A DNA stretch of 64,000 nucleotides from CALMEC01 sp963706315 (GTDB lineage: Bacteria > Actinomycetota > Thermoleophilia > Miltoncostaeales > Miltoncostaeaceae): contig CAVPMA010000015.1 of assembly GCA_963706315.1 (NCBI GenBank), positions 915,744-979,743 on the forward strand, read 5' to 3'. The notes under the pieces are model-generated. The model did not search any database, was not told the DNA's origin, and saw only the letters and a program-made list of their open reading frames with translations. Position numbers and translations under genes: made by a program. Shown one piece after another: positions 8,239 to 16,617 of the stretch (positions are counted from its first letter, which is position 1; each line of letters starts with the position of its first letter).

Positions 8239-8685
8239 ATGAGCATCGTCCGTTTCGATCCGTTCCGCGACATCACGTCGTTCAGGGACGACATCAACCG
8301 CCTGTTCGCCCGATCCTTCGGTGAGGAGGGCGTGACGGGAACCCGCACCTGGGCCCCGGCCGTCGACGTGTTCGAGACGAAAGACGCGGTGGTCCTCAAG
8401 GCCGAGCTCCCGGGGCTCACCGCCGACGAAGTCGACGTCGAGATCGACGACAACGTCCTCACGGTCTCCGGTGAGCGCACGTTCAAGGACACGGTGGAGG
8501 AGGGCCGCTTCTACCGGCTCGAGCGCAGCTACGGAAGGTTTTCGCGCAGCCTGACGCTCCCGCAGGGCATCAGGGCCGATGCGGTCTCGGCGACCTTCGC
8601 CGACGGCGTCCTGGAGGTGACCGTGCCGAAGGCCGAGGAGGTCAAGCCGCGCAAGGTCACCATCGGTGCGGGCGACGCGGCGTGA
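8239..8685 (+). CDS. Small heat-shock protein (Hsp20/alpha-crystallin)
   Basis: A 148-residue protein of usual length. A short N-terminal arm (RFDPFRDITSFRDDINRLF) is followed by the alpha-crystallin domain (about residues 38-135), which has WAPAVDVFETKDA and ends with FADGVLEVTVPK. It holds unfolding proteins for refolding by DnaK. It lies three bases after dnaK and overlaps grpE by four bases (GTGA), so it is embedded in the DnaK operon. In the best known actinobacterial operons grpE follows dnaK directly, so this position makes hsp20 a co-regulated member. Confidence 0.95.
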   Translation: MSIVRFDPFRDITSFRDDINRLFARSFGEEGVTGTRTWAPAVDVFETKDAVVLKAELPGLTADEVDVEIDDNVLTVSGERTFKDTVEEGRFYRLERSYGRFSRSLTLPQGIRADAVSATFADGVLEVTVPKAEEVKPRKVTIGAGDAA

Positions 8686-9272
8686 CCGGCGACGCCCGCC
8701 ACCCGGGCACGCCGTTCGGCCCGTCGGGTGAGCCGGAGAGCGCCGACGCTTCGGTCGAGGCGGTCGAGGTCGGGGCCCCCGACGGGGTCCCGACCGAACC
8801 CGGCGACGACGATGAGGTCGGTAGCCTCACCGCCGAGCGCGACGAGTACCTCGACGCGTTGCAGCGGCTCAAGGCCGAGTTCGACAACTACCGCAAGCGC
8901 GTAGAACGTGACCGGGAGGCCCAGCAGAAGGCGGGGATCCGCGAGTTCGTCGCCGAGCTTCTGCCGGTGATCGACAACCTCGAGCGGGCCGTCGAGGCCC
9001 TCGGCGGAGCGGGAGCGCCGATCGTCGCGGGCGTCGAGATGGTTCGGGGGCAGCTCACCGGCCTGCTGGCCGGCCGCGGCGTCGAGGAGATCGCGGCCCA
9101 CGCCAGCGTCTTCGACCCGGAGGTCCACGAGGCCGTCGCTCAGCACCCCACCGACGAGCACGCGGAGGGGACGGTCGTGCACGTCGCGGAGAAGGGGTAC
9201 CGCCTCGGGGACACGGTGATCCGGCCGGCGAAGGTGGTCGTCGCCGCTCGCCCGCCCGGGCAGGAGGAGTAG
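8682..9272 (+). CDS. grpE: Nucleotide exchange factor GrpE
   Basis: A 196-residue GrpE. A variable acidic N terminus is followed by a long coiled coil containing LKAEFDNYRKRVERDRE (about residues 63-80) and a C-terminal beta domain with VHVAEKGYRLGDTVIRPAKV. It releases ADP from DnaK. The start is GTG at 8682, overlapping the hsp20 stop by four bases and indicating translational coupling. Confidence 0.96.
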   Translation: MTGDARHPGTPFGPSGEPESADASVEAVEVGAPDGVPTEPGDDDEVGSLTAERDEYLDALQRLKAEFDNYRKRVERDREAQQKAGIREFVAELLPVIDNLERAVEALGGAGAPIVAGVEMVRGQLTGLLAGRGVEEIAAHASVFDPEVHEAVAQHPTDEHAEGTVVHVAEKGYRLGDTVIRPAKVVVAARPPGQEE

Positions 9273-9278
9273 CAGCGT

Positions 9279-10367
9279 ATGGCCCGCGACCTCTACGAGG
9301 TGCTGGGGGTCTCGCGCGGCGCGTCCTCGGAGGAGATCAAGAAGGCCTACCGCAAGCTCGCCCGCAAGTACCACCCCGACCAGAACCCTGACGATCCCAA
9401 GGCCGAGGACCGGTTCAAGGAGATCTCCCACGCGTACGACGTGCTCTCCGACGACGAGAAGCGCAAGCAGTACGACCTCGGGCCACAGGCGTTCGGGACG
9501 GGCGGATCCGGCGGTGCGGGCGCGGGCTTCGATCCGTCCGGCTTCGACTTCGCGGATCTGTTCGGGATGTTCGGAGGCGGTGGTCGCGGCGGCGGGCGGG
9601 GCCAGGGCCGCGCCGCGCCCACGCGCGGCGGCGACGTCGAAGTGAACGTCACGCTGTCCTTCGACCAGGCGATGGCCGGAGCCACCGTGCCGGTGACCTA
9701 CGAGGTCGACGAGGCCTGCCCCACCTGCTCCGGCACCGGGGCGAAGCCGGGTTCCAAGTCGAGCCTGTGCAGCGAGTGCCGGGGCCGCGGGGTCATCGGG
9801 CGCAACCTCGGTGGCTTCGAGGTCATGAGCCAGCCCTGCCCGGTCTGCAAGGGCGCCGGCACGATCATCGACGACCCGTGCGACGTCTGCGACGGCGCCG
9901 GTCGGCGGAGGGTGCGGCGCACGGAGCAGGTCACCGTTCCTCCCGGGGTCAAGACCGGGACGAAGATCCGCAAGCGCGGACGTGGCCAGGCCGGTGCCCG
10001 CGGCGCGCAGGCCGGCGACCTCGTCGTCGTGACCCACGTGACCCCCAGCCGGATCTTCACCAGGAACGGCGACGATCTCGAGCTGGAGGTGCCGGTCACG
10101 TTCGCGGAGGCGGCCCTCGGCGCGAAGGTCGAGATCCCGACCCTCGAGGGCAAGGTCGCGGTGACCGTTCCGCCGGGCAGCCAGAGCGGCAAGGCGCTTC
10201 GCGTGCGGGGCAAGGGCGCGCCGCGCCTCAAGGGCGGCGGGTACGGCGATCTGATCGCCCGTCTCAAGGTCGAGGTTCCGGAGAAGCTGAGCGACGAGCA
10301 GAAGGCGGCGCTGGAGACGTTCGCGACCCTCGACGGGCGTAATCCGCGGGAGCGGTTGTTCCGATGA
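9279..10367 (+). CDS. dnaJ: Co-chaperone DnaJ
   Basis: A 362-residue type I DnaJ. The J domain (residues 1-70) carries the HPD triad in KYHPDQNPDD. A Gly/Phe region follows (about 80-115), then a zinc-finger domain with four CxxCxGxG-type repeats (CPTCSGTG, CSECRGRG, CPVCKGAG, CDVCDGAG) and the C-terminal substrate domain. It stimulates DnaK ATPase activity and delivers substrates. It starts six bases after grpE and overlaps hspR by four bases. Confidence 0.97.
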   Translation: MARDLYEVLGVSRGASSEEIKKAYRKLARKYHPDQNPDDPKAEDRFKEISHAYDVLSDDEKRKQYDLGPQAFGTGGSGGAGAGFDPSGFDFADLFGMFGGGGRGGGRGQGRAAPTRGGDVEVNVTLSFDQAMAGATVPVTYEVDEACPTCSGTGAKPGSKSSLCSECRGRGVIGRNLGGFEVMSQPCPVCKGAGTIIDDPCDVCDGAGRRRVRRTEQVTVPPGVKTGTKIRKRGRGQAGARGAQAGDLVVVTHVTPSRIFTRNGDDLELEVPVTFAEAALGAKVEIPTLEGKVAVTVPPGSQSGKALRVRGKGAPRLKGGGYGDLIARLKVEVPEKLSDEQKAALETFATLDGRNPRERLFR

Positions 10368-10777
10368 CCGACTTCCAGACGCGCGCAGTGTTCATGATCG
10401 GCATCGCCGCCGAGCTCGCCGGCATGCATCCGCAGACGCTGCGGATGTACGAGCGGCGGGGGCTGCTCCACCCGTCGCGGTCGAAGGGCGGCACCCGCCT
10501 CTACAGCCAGGCCGACGTCGCGCGCCTGCGGCGGATCCAGGAGATGTCGGAGACGGGGCTCAACCTCGCCGGGATCGAGCGGGTGCTCGAGCTCGAGCGA
10601 GCCCTCGACAACGCGCTCGAACGGGTGCGGAGCCTCGAGGCGCAGATGCGTGCCCAGTCCGCGCAGGCAATGCAGGAGCTCGACGCGATGCGCCGGTCCC
10701 TGTCCACCGAGCTGGTGCCAGCCGGCCGAGGCGGCCCGCTCGCCCCGCTCGTCCAACCCATCGTCCGGAGGCGGTAG
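10364..10777 (+). CDS. hspR: Heat-shock repressor HspR (MerR family)
   Basis: A 137-residue MerR-type regulator. The N-terminal winged helix has MIGIAAELAGMHPQTLRMYE and the wing GGTRLYSQADVARLRRI, followed by a coiled-coil region (ELERALDNALERVRSLEAQ). The TLRMYERRGL segment is characteristic of HspR. In Streptomyces and mycobacteria HspR represses dnaK and clpB by binding HAIR sites, with DnaK as co-repressor. A HAIR-like site overlaps the operon promoter here. The ATG overlaps the dnaJ stop, so repressor output is coupled to chaperone output. Confidence 0.96.
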   Translation: MTDFQTRAVFMIGIAAELAGMHPQTLRMYERRGLLHPSRSKGGTRLYSQADVARLRRIQEMSETGLNLAGIERVLELERALDNALERVRSLEAQMRAQSAQAMQELDAMRRSLSTELVPAGRGGPLAPLVQPIVRRR

Positions 10778-10784
10778 CAGCACC

Positions 10785-13388
10785 ATGGCAGTCGATCAGT
10801 ACACCGTCCGTGCCCAGGAGGCCATTGCCGCCGCCCAGACCCTCGCGCAGGAGCGCGAGCAGCAGATCATCGAGCCGGCGCACCTGCTGGTGGCGCTCCT
10901 GGACGCGCGCGAGGGCATCGTCGCACCGCTCCTCGAGCGCGCCGGCGCCGAGATCACCGCCCTGCGGGCGGAGGCGGTGACGGCGGTCGAGCGGCTGCCG
11001 GTGGTGCGCGGCGCGAGCCAGCAGCACATCTCGCAGTCCATGCGCGACGTCCTGAAGCGCGCGGGCCGGGAGGCGGAACGGCTGGGCGACGAGTACATCT
11101 CGACCGAGCATCTGCTCGTCGCGCTGGTCGGCGAACCGTCACCGGCCCGCGATGCGCTGGCCGCCGCGGGCGTGACCCACGATGCGCTGCTCGAGGCGAT
11201 GCAGGCCGTCCGTGGCTCGCACCGGGTCACCGACCCGAACCCGGAGGCCAAGTACCAGTCGCTCGAGCAGTACGGCCGGGACCTGACCGATGACGCCAGG
11301 CGCGGAAAGCTCGACCCGGTCATCGGCCGCGACAACGAGGTGCGCCGGGTCATCCAGGTGCTGTCGCGCCGCACGAAGAACAACCCGGTGCTCATCGGCG
11401 AACCCGGCGTTGGGAAGACGGCCATCGTCGAGGGGCTCGCGCAGCGGATCGTGTCGGGGGACATCCCGGACAGCCTCCGCGAGAAGCGCGTCATCGCCCT
11501 CGACATCGGGGCCCTCATCGCGGGAACCAAGTACCGCGGCGAGTTCGAGGACCGGCTGAAGGCGGTGCTCAAGGAGATCGCCGACGCCGAGGGCGAGATC
11601 ATCCTGTTCATGGACGAGCTCCACACGATCGTCGGGGCCGGCGCCGCCGAGGGCGCCGTGGACGCGGCCAATCTGCTCAAGCCGATGCTGGCCCGCGGCG
11701 AGCTTCGCGCCGTGGGCGCCACGACTCTCGACGAGTACCGCAAGCACATCGAGAAGGACCCGGCGCTCGAGCGACGGTTCCAGCCGGTGTACGTCGGCGA
11801 GCCGACGGTCGAGGACACCATCGCAATCCTGCGCGGGCTGAAGGAGCGGTACGAGGTGCACCACGGTGTGCGGATCCAGGATGCGGCGCTGGTCGCAGCC
11901 GCGCGGCTGTCGCACCGCTACATCACCGGACGGTTCCTGCCCGACAAGGCCATCGACCTGATGGACGAGGCGGCCAGCCGCCTCCGGATCGAGATCGACT
12001 CGGTGCCGCAGGAGCTCGATCAGGTGGAGCGGCGCATCATCCAGCTCGAGATCGAGGAGCAGGCGCTCAAGCCCGAGACCGACCCCGGGTCAGTGGCGCG
12101 CCGCGAGGCGGTGCAGGCCGAGCTCGCGGAGCTGCGGGAGCAGGCGGCCGCGATGCGGGTCCGGTGGGATCGGGAGAAGGAGATCATCGGGCGGATCCAG
12201 CAGGCCAAGAGCGAGATCGAGCAGGCCCGCATGGAGCTGGAGCGCGCCGAGCGCGAGGCCGACCTGGAGGGCGCGGCGCGCCTGAAGTTCGGAACGATCC
12301 CCGAGCTCGAGCGGACGCTCGCGGAGGCCCAGGAGGAGCTCGCCCGGCGGCAGGAGGAGAGCCAGATGCTCAACGAGGAGGTGGGGGAGCAGGACATCGC
12401 CGAGGTCGTCGCTGGGTGGACCGGCGTGCCGGTGAGCCGCCTGATGGAGGGCGAGGTTGAGAAGCTCGTCCACATGGAGGAGCGGTTGCACGAACGGGTC
12501 GTCGGCCAGGACGAGGCTGTCGAGGCCGTCGCGAATGCCCTGCGCCGCGCGCGGGCGGGGCTGTCCGACCCGAACCGGCCGATCGGCTCGTTCATCTTCC
12601 TCGGGCCGACGGGCGTGGGGAAGACCGAGCTCGCCCGGGCGCTCGCGGAGTTCATGTTCGACGACGAGCGGGCGATGGTCCGCGTGGACATGAGCGAGTA
12701 CATGGAGAAGCACGCCGTCGCGCGACTCATTGGGGCCCCGCCCGGCTACGTGGGCTTCGAGGAAGGTGGCCAGCTCACCGAGGCGGTGCGCCGACGGCCG
12801 TATTCGGTGCTGCTGCTCGACGAGATCGAGAAGGCGCACCCGGACGTGTTCAACGTGCTGCTGCAGCTACTCGACGACGGCCGGCTGACCGACGGTCAGG
12901 GCCGCGTCGTGGACTTCACCAACACCGTCGTGATCATGACGTCGAACGTCGGGAGCCAGTTCCTCACGGACGGCATCTCCCAGGACATCGCCGAGGAACG
13001 CGTGCTCGGCGCGCTGCGCGAGCACTTCCGGCCCGAGTTCCTGAACCGCATCGACGAGATCGTCGTCTTCCAGCGCCTCGGCCGCGAAGAGATCGACCGC
13101 ATCGTCGACTTCCAGCTCGCCGGCCTGGCGAAGCGGCTCTCCGAGCGCGACATCACGATCAGCCTCACCGCTGCCGCGAAGCGGACGATCGCCGACGAGG
13201 GCTACGACCCGGCGTACGGTGCCCGGCCCCTGAAGCGCGTGATCCAGCGGCGCATCCAGGACCAGCTGGCGTTGCGGCTTCTCAAGGGCGGGTTCGCCGA
13301 CGGCGACCACGTCGAGGTGGACGCCGACGACGAGGGCCTGCTGACGTTCCGGGCTCTCCGCGAGGCGAGGGCGACCGCAACGACGTAG
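10785..13388 (+). CDS. clpB: ATP-dependent disaggregase ClpB
   Basis: An 867-residue Hsp100. It has the N domain (about residues 1-145), NBD1 with Walker A GEPGVGKT (about residue 203) and Walker B ILFMDELH, the coiled-coil middle domain (about 400-520) and NBD2 with Walker A GPTGVGKT (about residue 606) and LLLDEIEKAH. A long middle domain and no obvious ClpP-binding loop point to ClpB rather than ClpA/ClpC. It works with DnaK to dissolve aggregates. The ATG is seven bases after the hspR stop, so it probably belongs to the same HspR-controlled transcript. Confidence 0.97.
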   Translation: MAVDQYTVRAQEAIAAAQTLAQEREQQIIEPAHLLVALLDAREGIVAPLLERAGAEITALRAEAVTAVERLPVVRGASQQHISQSMRDVLKRAGREAERLGDEYISTEHLLVALVGEPSPARDALAAAGVTHDALLEAMQAVRGSHRVTDPNPEAKYQSLEQYGRDLTDDARRGKLDPVIGRDNEVRRVIQVLSRRTKNNPVLIGEPGVGKTAIVEGLAQRIVSGDIPDSLREKRVIALDIGALIAGTKYRGEFEDRLKAVLKEIADAEGEIILFMDELHTIVGAGAAEGAVDAANLLKPMLARGELRAVGATTLDEYRKHIEKDPALERRFQPVYVGEPTVEDTIAILRGLKERYEVHHGVRIQDAALVAAARLSHRYITGRFLPDKAIDLMDEAASRLRIEIDSVPQELDQVERRIIQLEIEEQALKPETDPGSVARREAVQAELAELREQAAAMRVRWDREKEIIGRIQQAKSEIEQARMELERAEREADLEGAARLKFGTIPELERTLAEAQEELARRQEESQMLNEEVGEQDIAEVVAGWTGVPVSRLMEGEVEKLVHMEERLHERVVGQDEAVEAVANALRRARAGLSDPNRPIGSFIFLGPTGVGKTELARALAEFMFDDERAMVRVDMSEYMEKHAVARLIGAPPGYVGFEEGGQLTEAVRRRPYSVLLLDEIEKAHPDVFNVLLQLLDDGRLTDGQGRVVDFTNTVVIMTSNVGSQFLTDGISQDIAEERVLGALREHFRPEFLNRIDEIVVFQRLGREEIDRIVDFQLAGLAKRLSERDITISLTAAAKRTIADEGYDPAYGARPLKRVIQRRIQDQLALRLLKGGFADGDHVEVDADDEGLLTFRALREARATATT

Positions 13389-13444
13389 ATCGCCGCGGCC
13401 CGCGGGTCGACGTCAGGCGAGAGCCGCGATTCTGGGCGGGTCGC

Positions 13445-13888
13445 TCAGCGGCGCGACGCCTGCGCCAGGCCGGCGGAGACGCCGACCGCGGCGGCGGCGA
13501 GGGCCAGGAACAGGCCGATGTCGCGTGAGAGGAAGTCCGCCGGCTCCGGCGGGCGGAACAGGCGGTAGGCCACCAGCGCACCGGCGAGCAGCGCGCACCC
13601 GGCGATCAGCCACCCGAGGGCCTCCGCCGTCCGCGGGTCGACGCGGTAGGCGTCGAGGTGGTCGGCGAGGAGGAGTCCCGACATGAGCAGCCAGATCACC
13701 CCGAGGCCGAGTACGCCCTTTGCGATCGCGGTGGCGTCCCAGCCGCTCGCCGTCCCGGATGACGCCGGCGGTCCGAGGTTCGCCGCGTACCACGGCAGGA
13801 ACACCGAGGCCAGCATCAGCGCTGCCGAAGCGATGCCCGCGATGGCCGGCCCGGCCGGGATCGCGAGCAGTCGGGAGCGGCGCCGCAT
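13445..13888 (-). CDS. Four-helix membrane protein of unknown function
   Basis: A 147-residue integral membrane protein with four predicted membrane spans: about residues 14-35 (IAGIASAALMLASVFLPWY), 60-78 (LGVIWLLMSGLLLA), 91-108 and 125-141. The N terminus is highly basic (MRRRSR). It resembles small actinobacterial proteins with an FLPWY-type motif after the first span. No functional residues stand out. It converges with clpB and diverges from the GYD-domain gene. Confidence 0.65.
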   Translation of the reverse strand: MRRRSRLLAIPAGPAIAGIASAALMLASVFLPWYAANLGPPASSGTASGWDATAIAKGVLGLGVIWLLMSGLLLADHLDAYRVDPRTAEALGWLIAGCALLAGALVAYRLFRPPEPADFLSRDIGLFLALAAAAVGVSAGLAQASRR

Positions 13889-13959
13889 GGACCGAATCGT
13901 AGCTGGGCCCGTGGTAGTCTCGCGACCGGCGCATACCTCGCCTCGCCCGAAGGAGACCG

Positions 13960-14244
13960 ATGCCCACCTACATCCTCCTCAGCACGCTCAGCCCCCACGG
14001 GGCCGGGACGCTCAAGGCCAATCCCGGTCGCCTCAAGGAGGTCAACACCGAGATCGAGCAGATGGGCGCGAAGGTCGTCTCGCAATGGGCCGTCCTCGGG
14101 CCGTACGACTTCGTCAACATCGTCGAGGCGCCGGACGAGAAGACGATCGCCCGCGTCTCGGTCGAGCTCGCCTCCCGCGGAACCGCGCATTTCCAGACGC
14201 TGACGGCCATCCCGGTTGACGAGTTCCTCGCGCTCCTCAAATAG
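13960..14244 (+). CDS. GYD-domain protein
   Basis: A 94-residue protein with the GYD pattern: YILLSTLSPHGAGTLKANPGR, EIEQMGAKVVSQWAVLGPYDFV and VSVELASRGTAHFQTLTA. GYD proteins are small ferredoxin-like-fold proteins of unknown role, frequent in actinobacteria. The start ATG follows AAGGAG at about 13949-13954. The next small gene starts two bases after its stop. Confidence 0.85.
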   Translation: MPTYILLSTLSPHGAGTLKANPGRLKEVNTEIEQMGAKVVSQWAVLGPYDFVNIVEAPDEKTIARVSVELASRGTAHFQTLTAIPVDEFLALLK

Positions 14245-14245
14245 C

Positions 14246-14470
14246 GTGAGCGAACCCCGTCGGCGCAGACGACGCGGTCTGATCGTCGCCGCCGGACTCA
14301 TCGGCGTCATCCTGACGCCCCCGGTCGCGCCCGCGCGGCGCGCCGTCGCCGAGTGGGCCCGCCGGCGCAGGTCGTTCCGCGACCCCGTCGCGCCCTTCCT
14401 CGAGGCGCCGTGCCACGCGGCCCCGGCAGCCGCCGAGCCGATCGTCACGGGAGCGGAGGCCACCAAATAG
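14246..14470 (+). CDS. Small basic protein with one membrane segment
   Basis: A 74-residue product starting at GTG 14246, two bases after the GYD gene. A strongly basic N terminus (EPRRRRRRG) is followed by one hydrophobic segment (LIVAAGLIGVILTPPVA, about residues 11-27), then a basic stretch and an Ala/Pro-rich tail. I recognise no family. It could be a membrane-anchored peptide or a chance frame, but its tight spacing favours a real gene. Confidence 0.45.
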   Translation: MSEPRRRRRRGLIVAAGLIGVILTPPVAPARRAVAEWARRRRSFRDPVAPFLEAPCHAAPAAAEPIVTGAEATK

Positions 14471-15177
14471 CCACATGGCGCTGGGAGATCCTGGTCCCCG
14501 CGCATCGGATCGTCCTCGCGCTCCTGAACGGCGAGATCGTCGAGGTCCGCGGATCGACGAGTGCCGGCACCTTTGCGGCGTACCGCGGCATCCCGGCCGC
14601 CGTCCACGGGATGATCGCCTGGCCCAACACGGTCCTGCTGACCGGGCCGGAGCCGATCGTCGTCGACCCCGGCTACCAGACCCAGGGCGACATGCTCGTC
14701 GGTGCACTCGCCGCGCGAACGCTCGCGCCTGACGACATCCGGACGGTCGTCATGACGCACCTGCACTCCGACCACCTGTCCGCACTCCCGCAACTGGGCG
14801 ACGTCGAGCTCTTCGTCCATGAGGCGGAGCTCGACACGCCCCACGCGAGACGGCAGCAGGGCCTGCTCGACGCCGTCACCGTGAGCCGCCTGAGCGGCGA
14901 GGAGGGGGAGATCCGGCCGGGTCTGCGCTGGATTCACACCCCCGGGCACGCCGCGGGGCACATCGCGGTGATCGCCGAGTGCCAGGAGGAGCGGGTGATC
15001 GTCGCCGGCGACACGCTCGGGCCCGACCCGGGCTGGTTCGACCGGATGGATCTGCCCGCATCATTTCCCGACCGTGACGCCCATCTCGAGGCGTTCCGCC
15101 GCATCCGGGCGCGTGACGCCCACGTCATCGTCCCGGGGCACAACCCGCCGATCCGGCTCCGCGAAACAGGAACATGA
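14410..15177 (+). CDS. Metallo-beta-lactamase-fold hydrolase, start uncertain
   Basis: The MBL zinc motif is THLHSDHLSAL (HxHxDH), followed by HTPGHAAGHI (third His), VAGDTLG (bridging Asp) and VPGHNPP (final His). The motif order is complete, so this should be an active binuclear zinc hydrolase, broadly of the glyoxalase-II/lactonase type; the substrate is unknown. Family-like sequence begins near WEILVPAHRIVLALLNGEI (about 14482), but the only usual start is GTG at 14410, inside the preceding small gene. ATA at 14467 and CTG at 14491 lie nearer to the conserved part; a GGAGG-like site at about 14455-14459 precedes the ATA. Confidence 0.8.
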   Translation: MPRGPGSRRADRHGSGGHQIATWRWEILVPAHRIVLALLNGEIVEVRGSTSAGTFAAYRGIPAAVHGMIAWPNTVLLTGPEPIVVDPGYQTQGDMLVGALAARTLAPDDIRTVVMTHLHSDHLSALPQLGDVELFVHEAELDTPHARRQQGLLDAVTVSRLSGEEGEIRPGLRWIHTPGHAAGHIAVIAECQEERVIVAGDTLGPDPGWFDRMDLPASFPDRDAHLEAFRRIRARDAHVIVPGHNPPIRLRETGT

Positions 15178-15235
15178 GGGCTCCTTCTCGTAAGTAACAC
15201 CACGCGAACCCGAGCGAGAGCACGAAGGAGAACGG

Positions 15236-15622
15236 ATGGACAAGATCAGAGGGCTTCCCAGGGAGCAGAAGATGCTGGGCGTCGCAGGCGCGATGCTCGT
15301 CTTCATCATCAGCCTGTTCCTCGATTGGTACGGCGTCGCCGGCTTCAGCGCGAAGGGCACCGATATCGACTCGTGGTGGATCGCGTTGATCCTCGCCATC
15401 GTCGGTGGGGGCATCTACGCGGCCGAGGCGCTCAACTTCCCGGTCCCGGTCAAGTGGGGGACCGTCGGCGTCGGCGCCCTGTGCTCCCTGCTCGTCTTCT
15501 TCTGGGCGTTCGTCCACCTCATCGACGGCGCCAACCTGAAGTTCGGTGCGTGGCTCGGGCTCATCTTCTCGGCGATCGGGGCGATCCTCGCCGGCATCGT
15601 GTGGAACCAGGAGCGCACCTGA
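15236..15622 (+). CDS. Four-helix membrane protein
   Basis: A 128-residue integral membrane protein with four spans: about residues 13-30 (MLGVAGAMLVFIISLFL), 46-63, 73-93 and 103-122. The first span is followed by DWYGVAGFSAKGTDID, a pattern of short actinobacterial membrane proteins of unknown function. The ATG is preceded by AAGGAG. No catalytic residues are evident. Confidence 0.75.
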   Translation: MDKIRGLPREQKMLGVAGAMLVFIISLFLDWYGVAGFSAKGTDIDSWWIALILAIVGGGIYAAEALNFPVPVKWGTVGVGALCSLLVFFWAFVHLIDGANLKFGAWLGLIFSAIGAILAGIVWNQERT

Positions 15623-15671
15623 TCGCCCGCCATGGCTAGACTTGCCCCGTTGTCGTCTCGAGGAGCATCCA

Positions 15672-15923
15672 ATGGGGATTCTTGACAAGGCAGTCGATGC
15701 TGGGAAGAAGGTCGCCGAGACCGCTCAGGAGGGCTTGTCCGACGCCAAGGACAAGGCGCAGAGCGTCGTCCTGAAACGGAAGGTGAACGGCTTCGCCGAG
15801 GAGATCGGCCACCTCGTCATCCGGCAGAAGGGCGGCGAGGCCGGGCTCGACACCGAGATCGACCGGTTGATCGGCGAGGTCCGCGCCGTGGAAGCCGAGA
15901 TGAAGGCGCTCGACGAAGACTGA
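15672..15923 (+). CDS. Small helical soluble protein
   Basis: An 83-residue protein beginning MGILDKAVDAGKKVAETAQEG, with amphipathic lysine/alanine-rich helices then EIDRLIGEVRAVEAEMKALDED. The composition resembles small actinobacterial stress or structural proteins, but no named family is recognised. The ATG at 15672 follows GAGGAGC at about 15660-15666. Confidence 0.7.
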   Translation: MGILDKAVDAGKKVAETAQEGLSDAKDKAQSVVLKRKVNGFAEEIGHLVIRQKGGEAGLDTEIDRLIGEVRAVEAEMKALDED

Positions 15924-15996
15924 CCGAGACTCGACCCGGCGCTCCGGAACCGCCCCGGGGCGCATTGGTCGCCCCACCATCTAGGCTCCCCGGCCG

Positions 15997-16617
15997 ATGC
16001 CCGACATCACCGGTCCCATCGTCGACTTCGCCACGAGCCAGATCGGCTCGTACGGGCTCGCGGCGGTGTTCATCCTGATGATTCTCGAGAGCGCCTGCAT
16101 CCCGGTACCGAGCGAGGCGATCATGCTCTACGGCGGCTTCCTCGTCGCACGTGGCGAGCACAGCCTGTTCGCGATCGTCGCCGCCGGGGTGCTCGGCAAC
16201 CTCGTCGGCTCGTGGATCGCCTACTGGGTGGGCTACGCGAAGGGCCGGGAGTGGGCGTTGCGCTTCCACTGGCTGCACATCACCGAGAAGCGTCTCGACG
16301 TCGCCGACCGGTGGTTCGCGCGCTGGGGCTCCTGGGCGGTGCTCCTGTCGCGCTGCCTGCCGATCGTGCGCACGTTCATCTCGCTGCCCGCCGGTGTGGC
16401 CCGCATGCCGTTCTGGCGGTTCACCGTCCTCACGGTGATCGGCTGCATCCCGTGGGTCACCGGCCTCGCCCTGCTGGGTCGCGCCGCCGGCGACGACTGG
16501 GAGCGACTGCAGCGCCAGCTCCACTACGTCGACTACGCGCTGGTACTCGCCGCCGTCGGCGGGGTGGTCTGGTGGATCGTCAGGCGCCGGGCGCGGCGGG
16601 TCGCTTCAGCGCCGTGA
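15997..16617 (+). CDS. DedA-family membrane protein
   Basis: A 206-residue VTT/DedA protein with about five membrane segments. Typical motifs are FILMILESACIPVPSEAIML (about residues 23-42), GNLVGSWIAYWVGY, and FARWGSWAVLLSRCLPIVRT with FISLPAGVARM. DedA proteins help recycle polyprenyl or phospholipid carriers and maintain proton motive force. The last 38 bases overlap the 3' end of the convergent secreted glycosidase gene. Confidence 0.93.
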   Translation: MPDITGPIVDFATSQIGSYGLAAVFILMILESACIPVPSEAIMLYGGFLVARGEHSLFAIVAAGVLGNLVGSWIAYWVGYAKGREWALRFHWLHITEKRLDVADRWFARWGSWAVLLSRCLPIVRTFISLPAGVARMPFWRFTVLTVIGCIPWVTGLALLGRAAGDDWERLQRQLHYVDYALVLAAVGGVVWWIVRRRARRVASAP

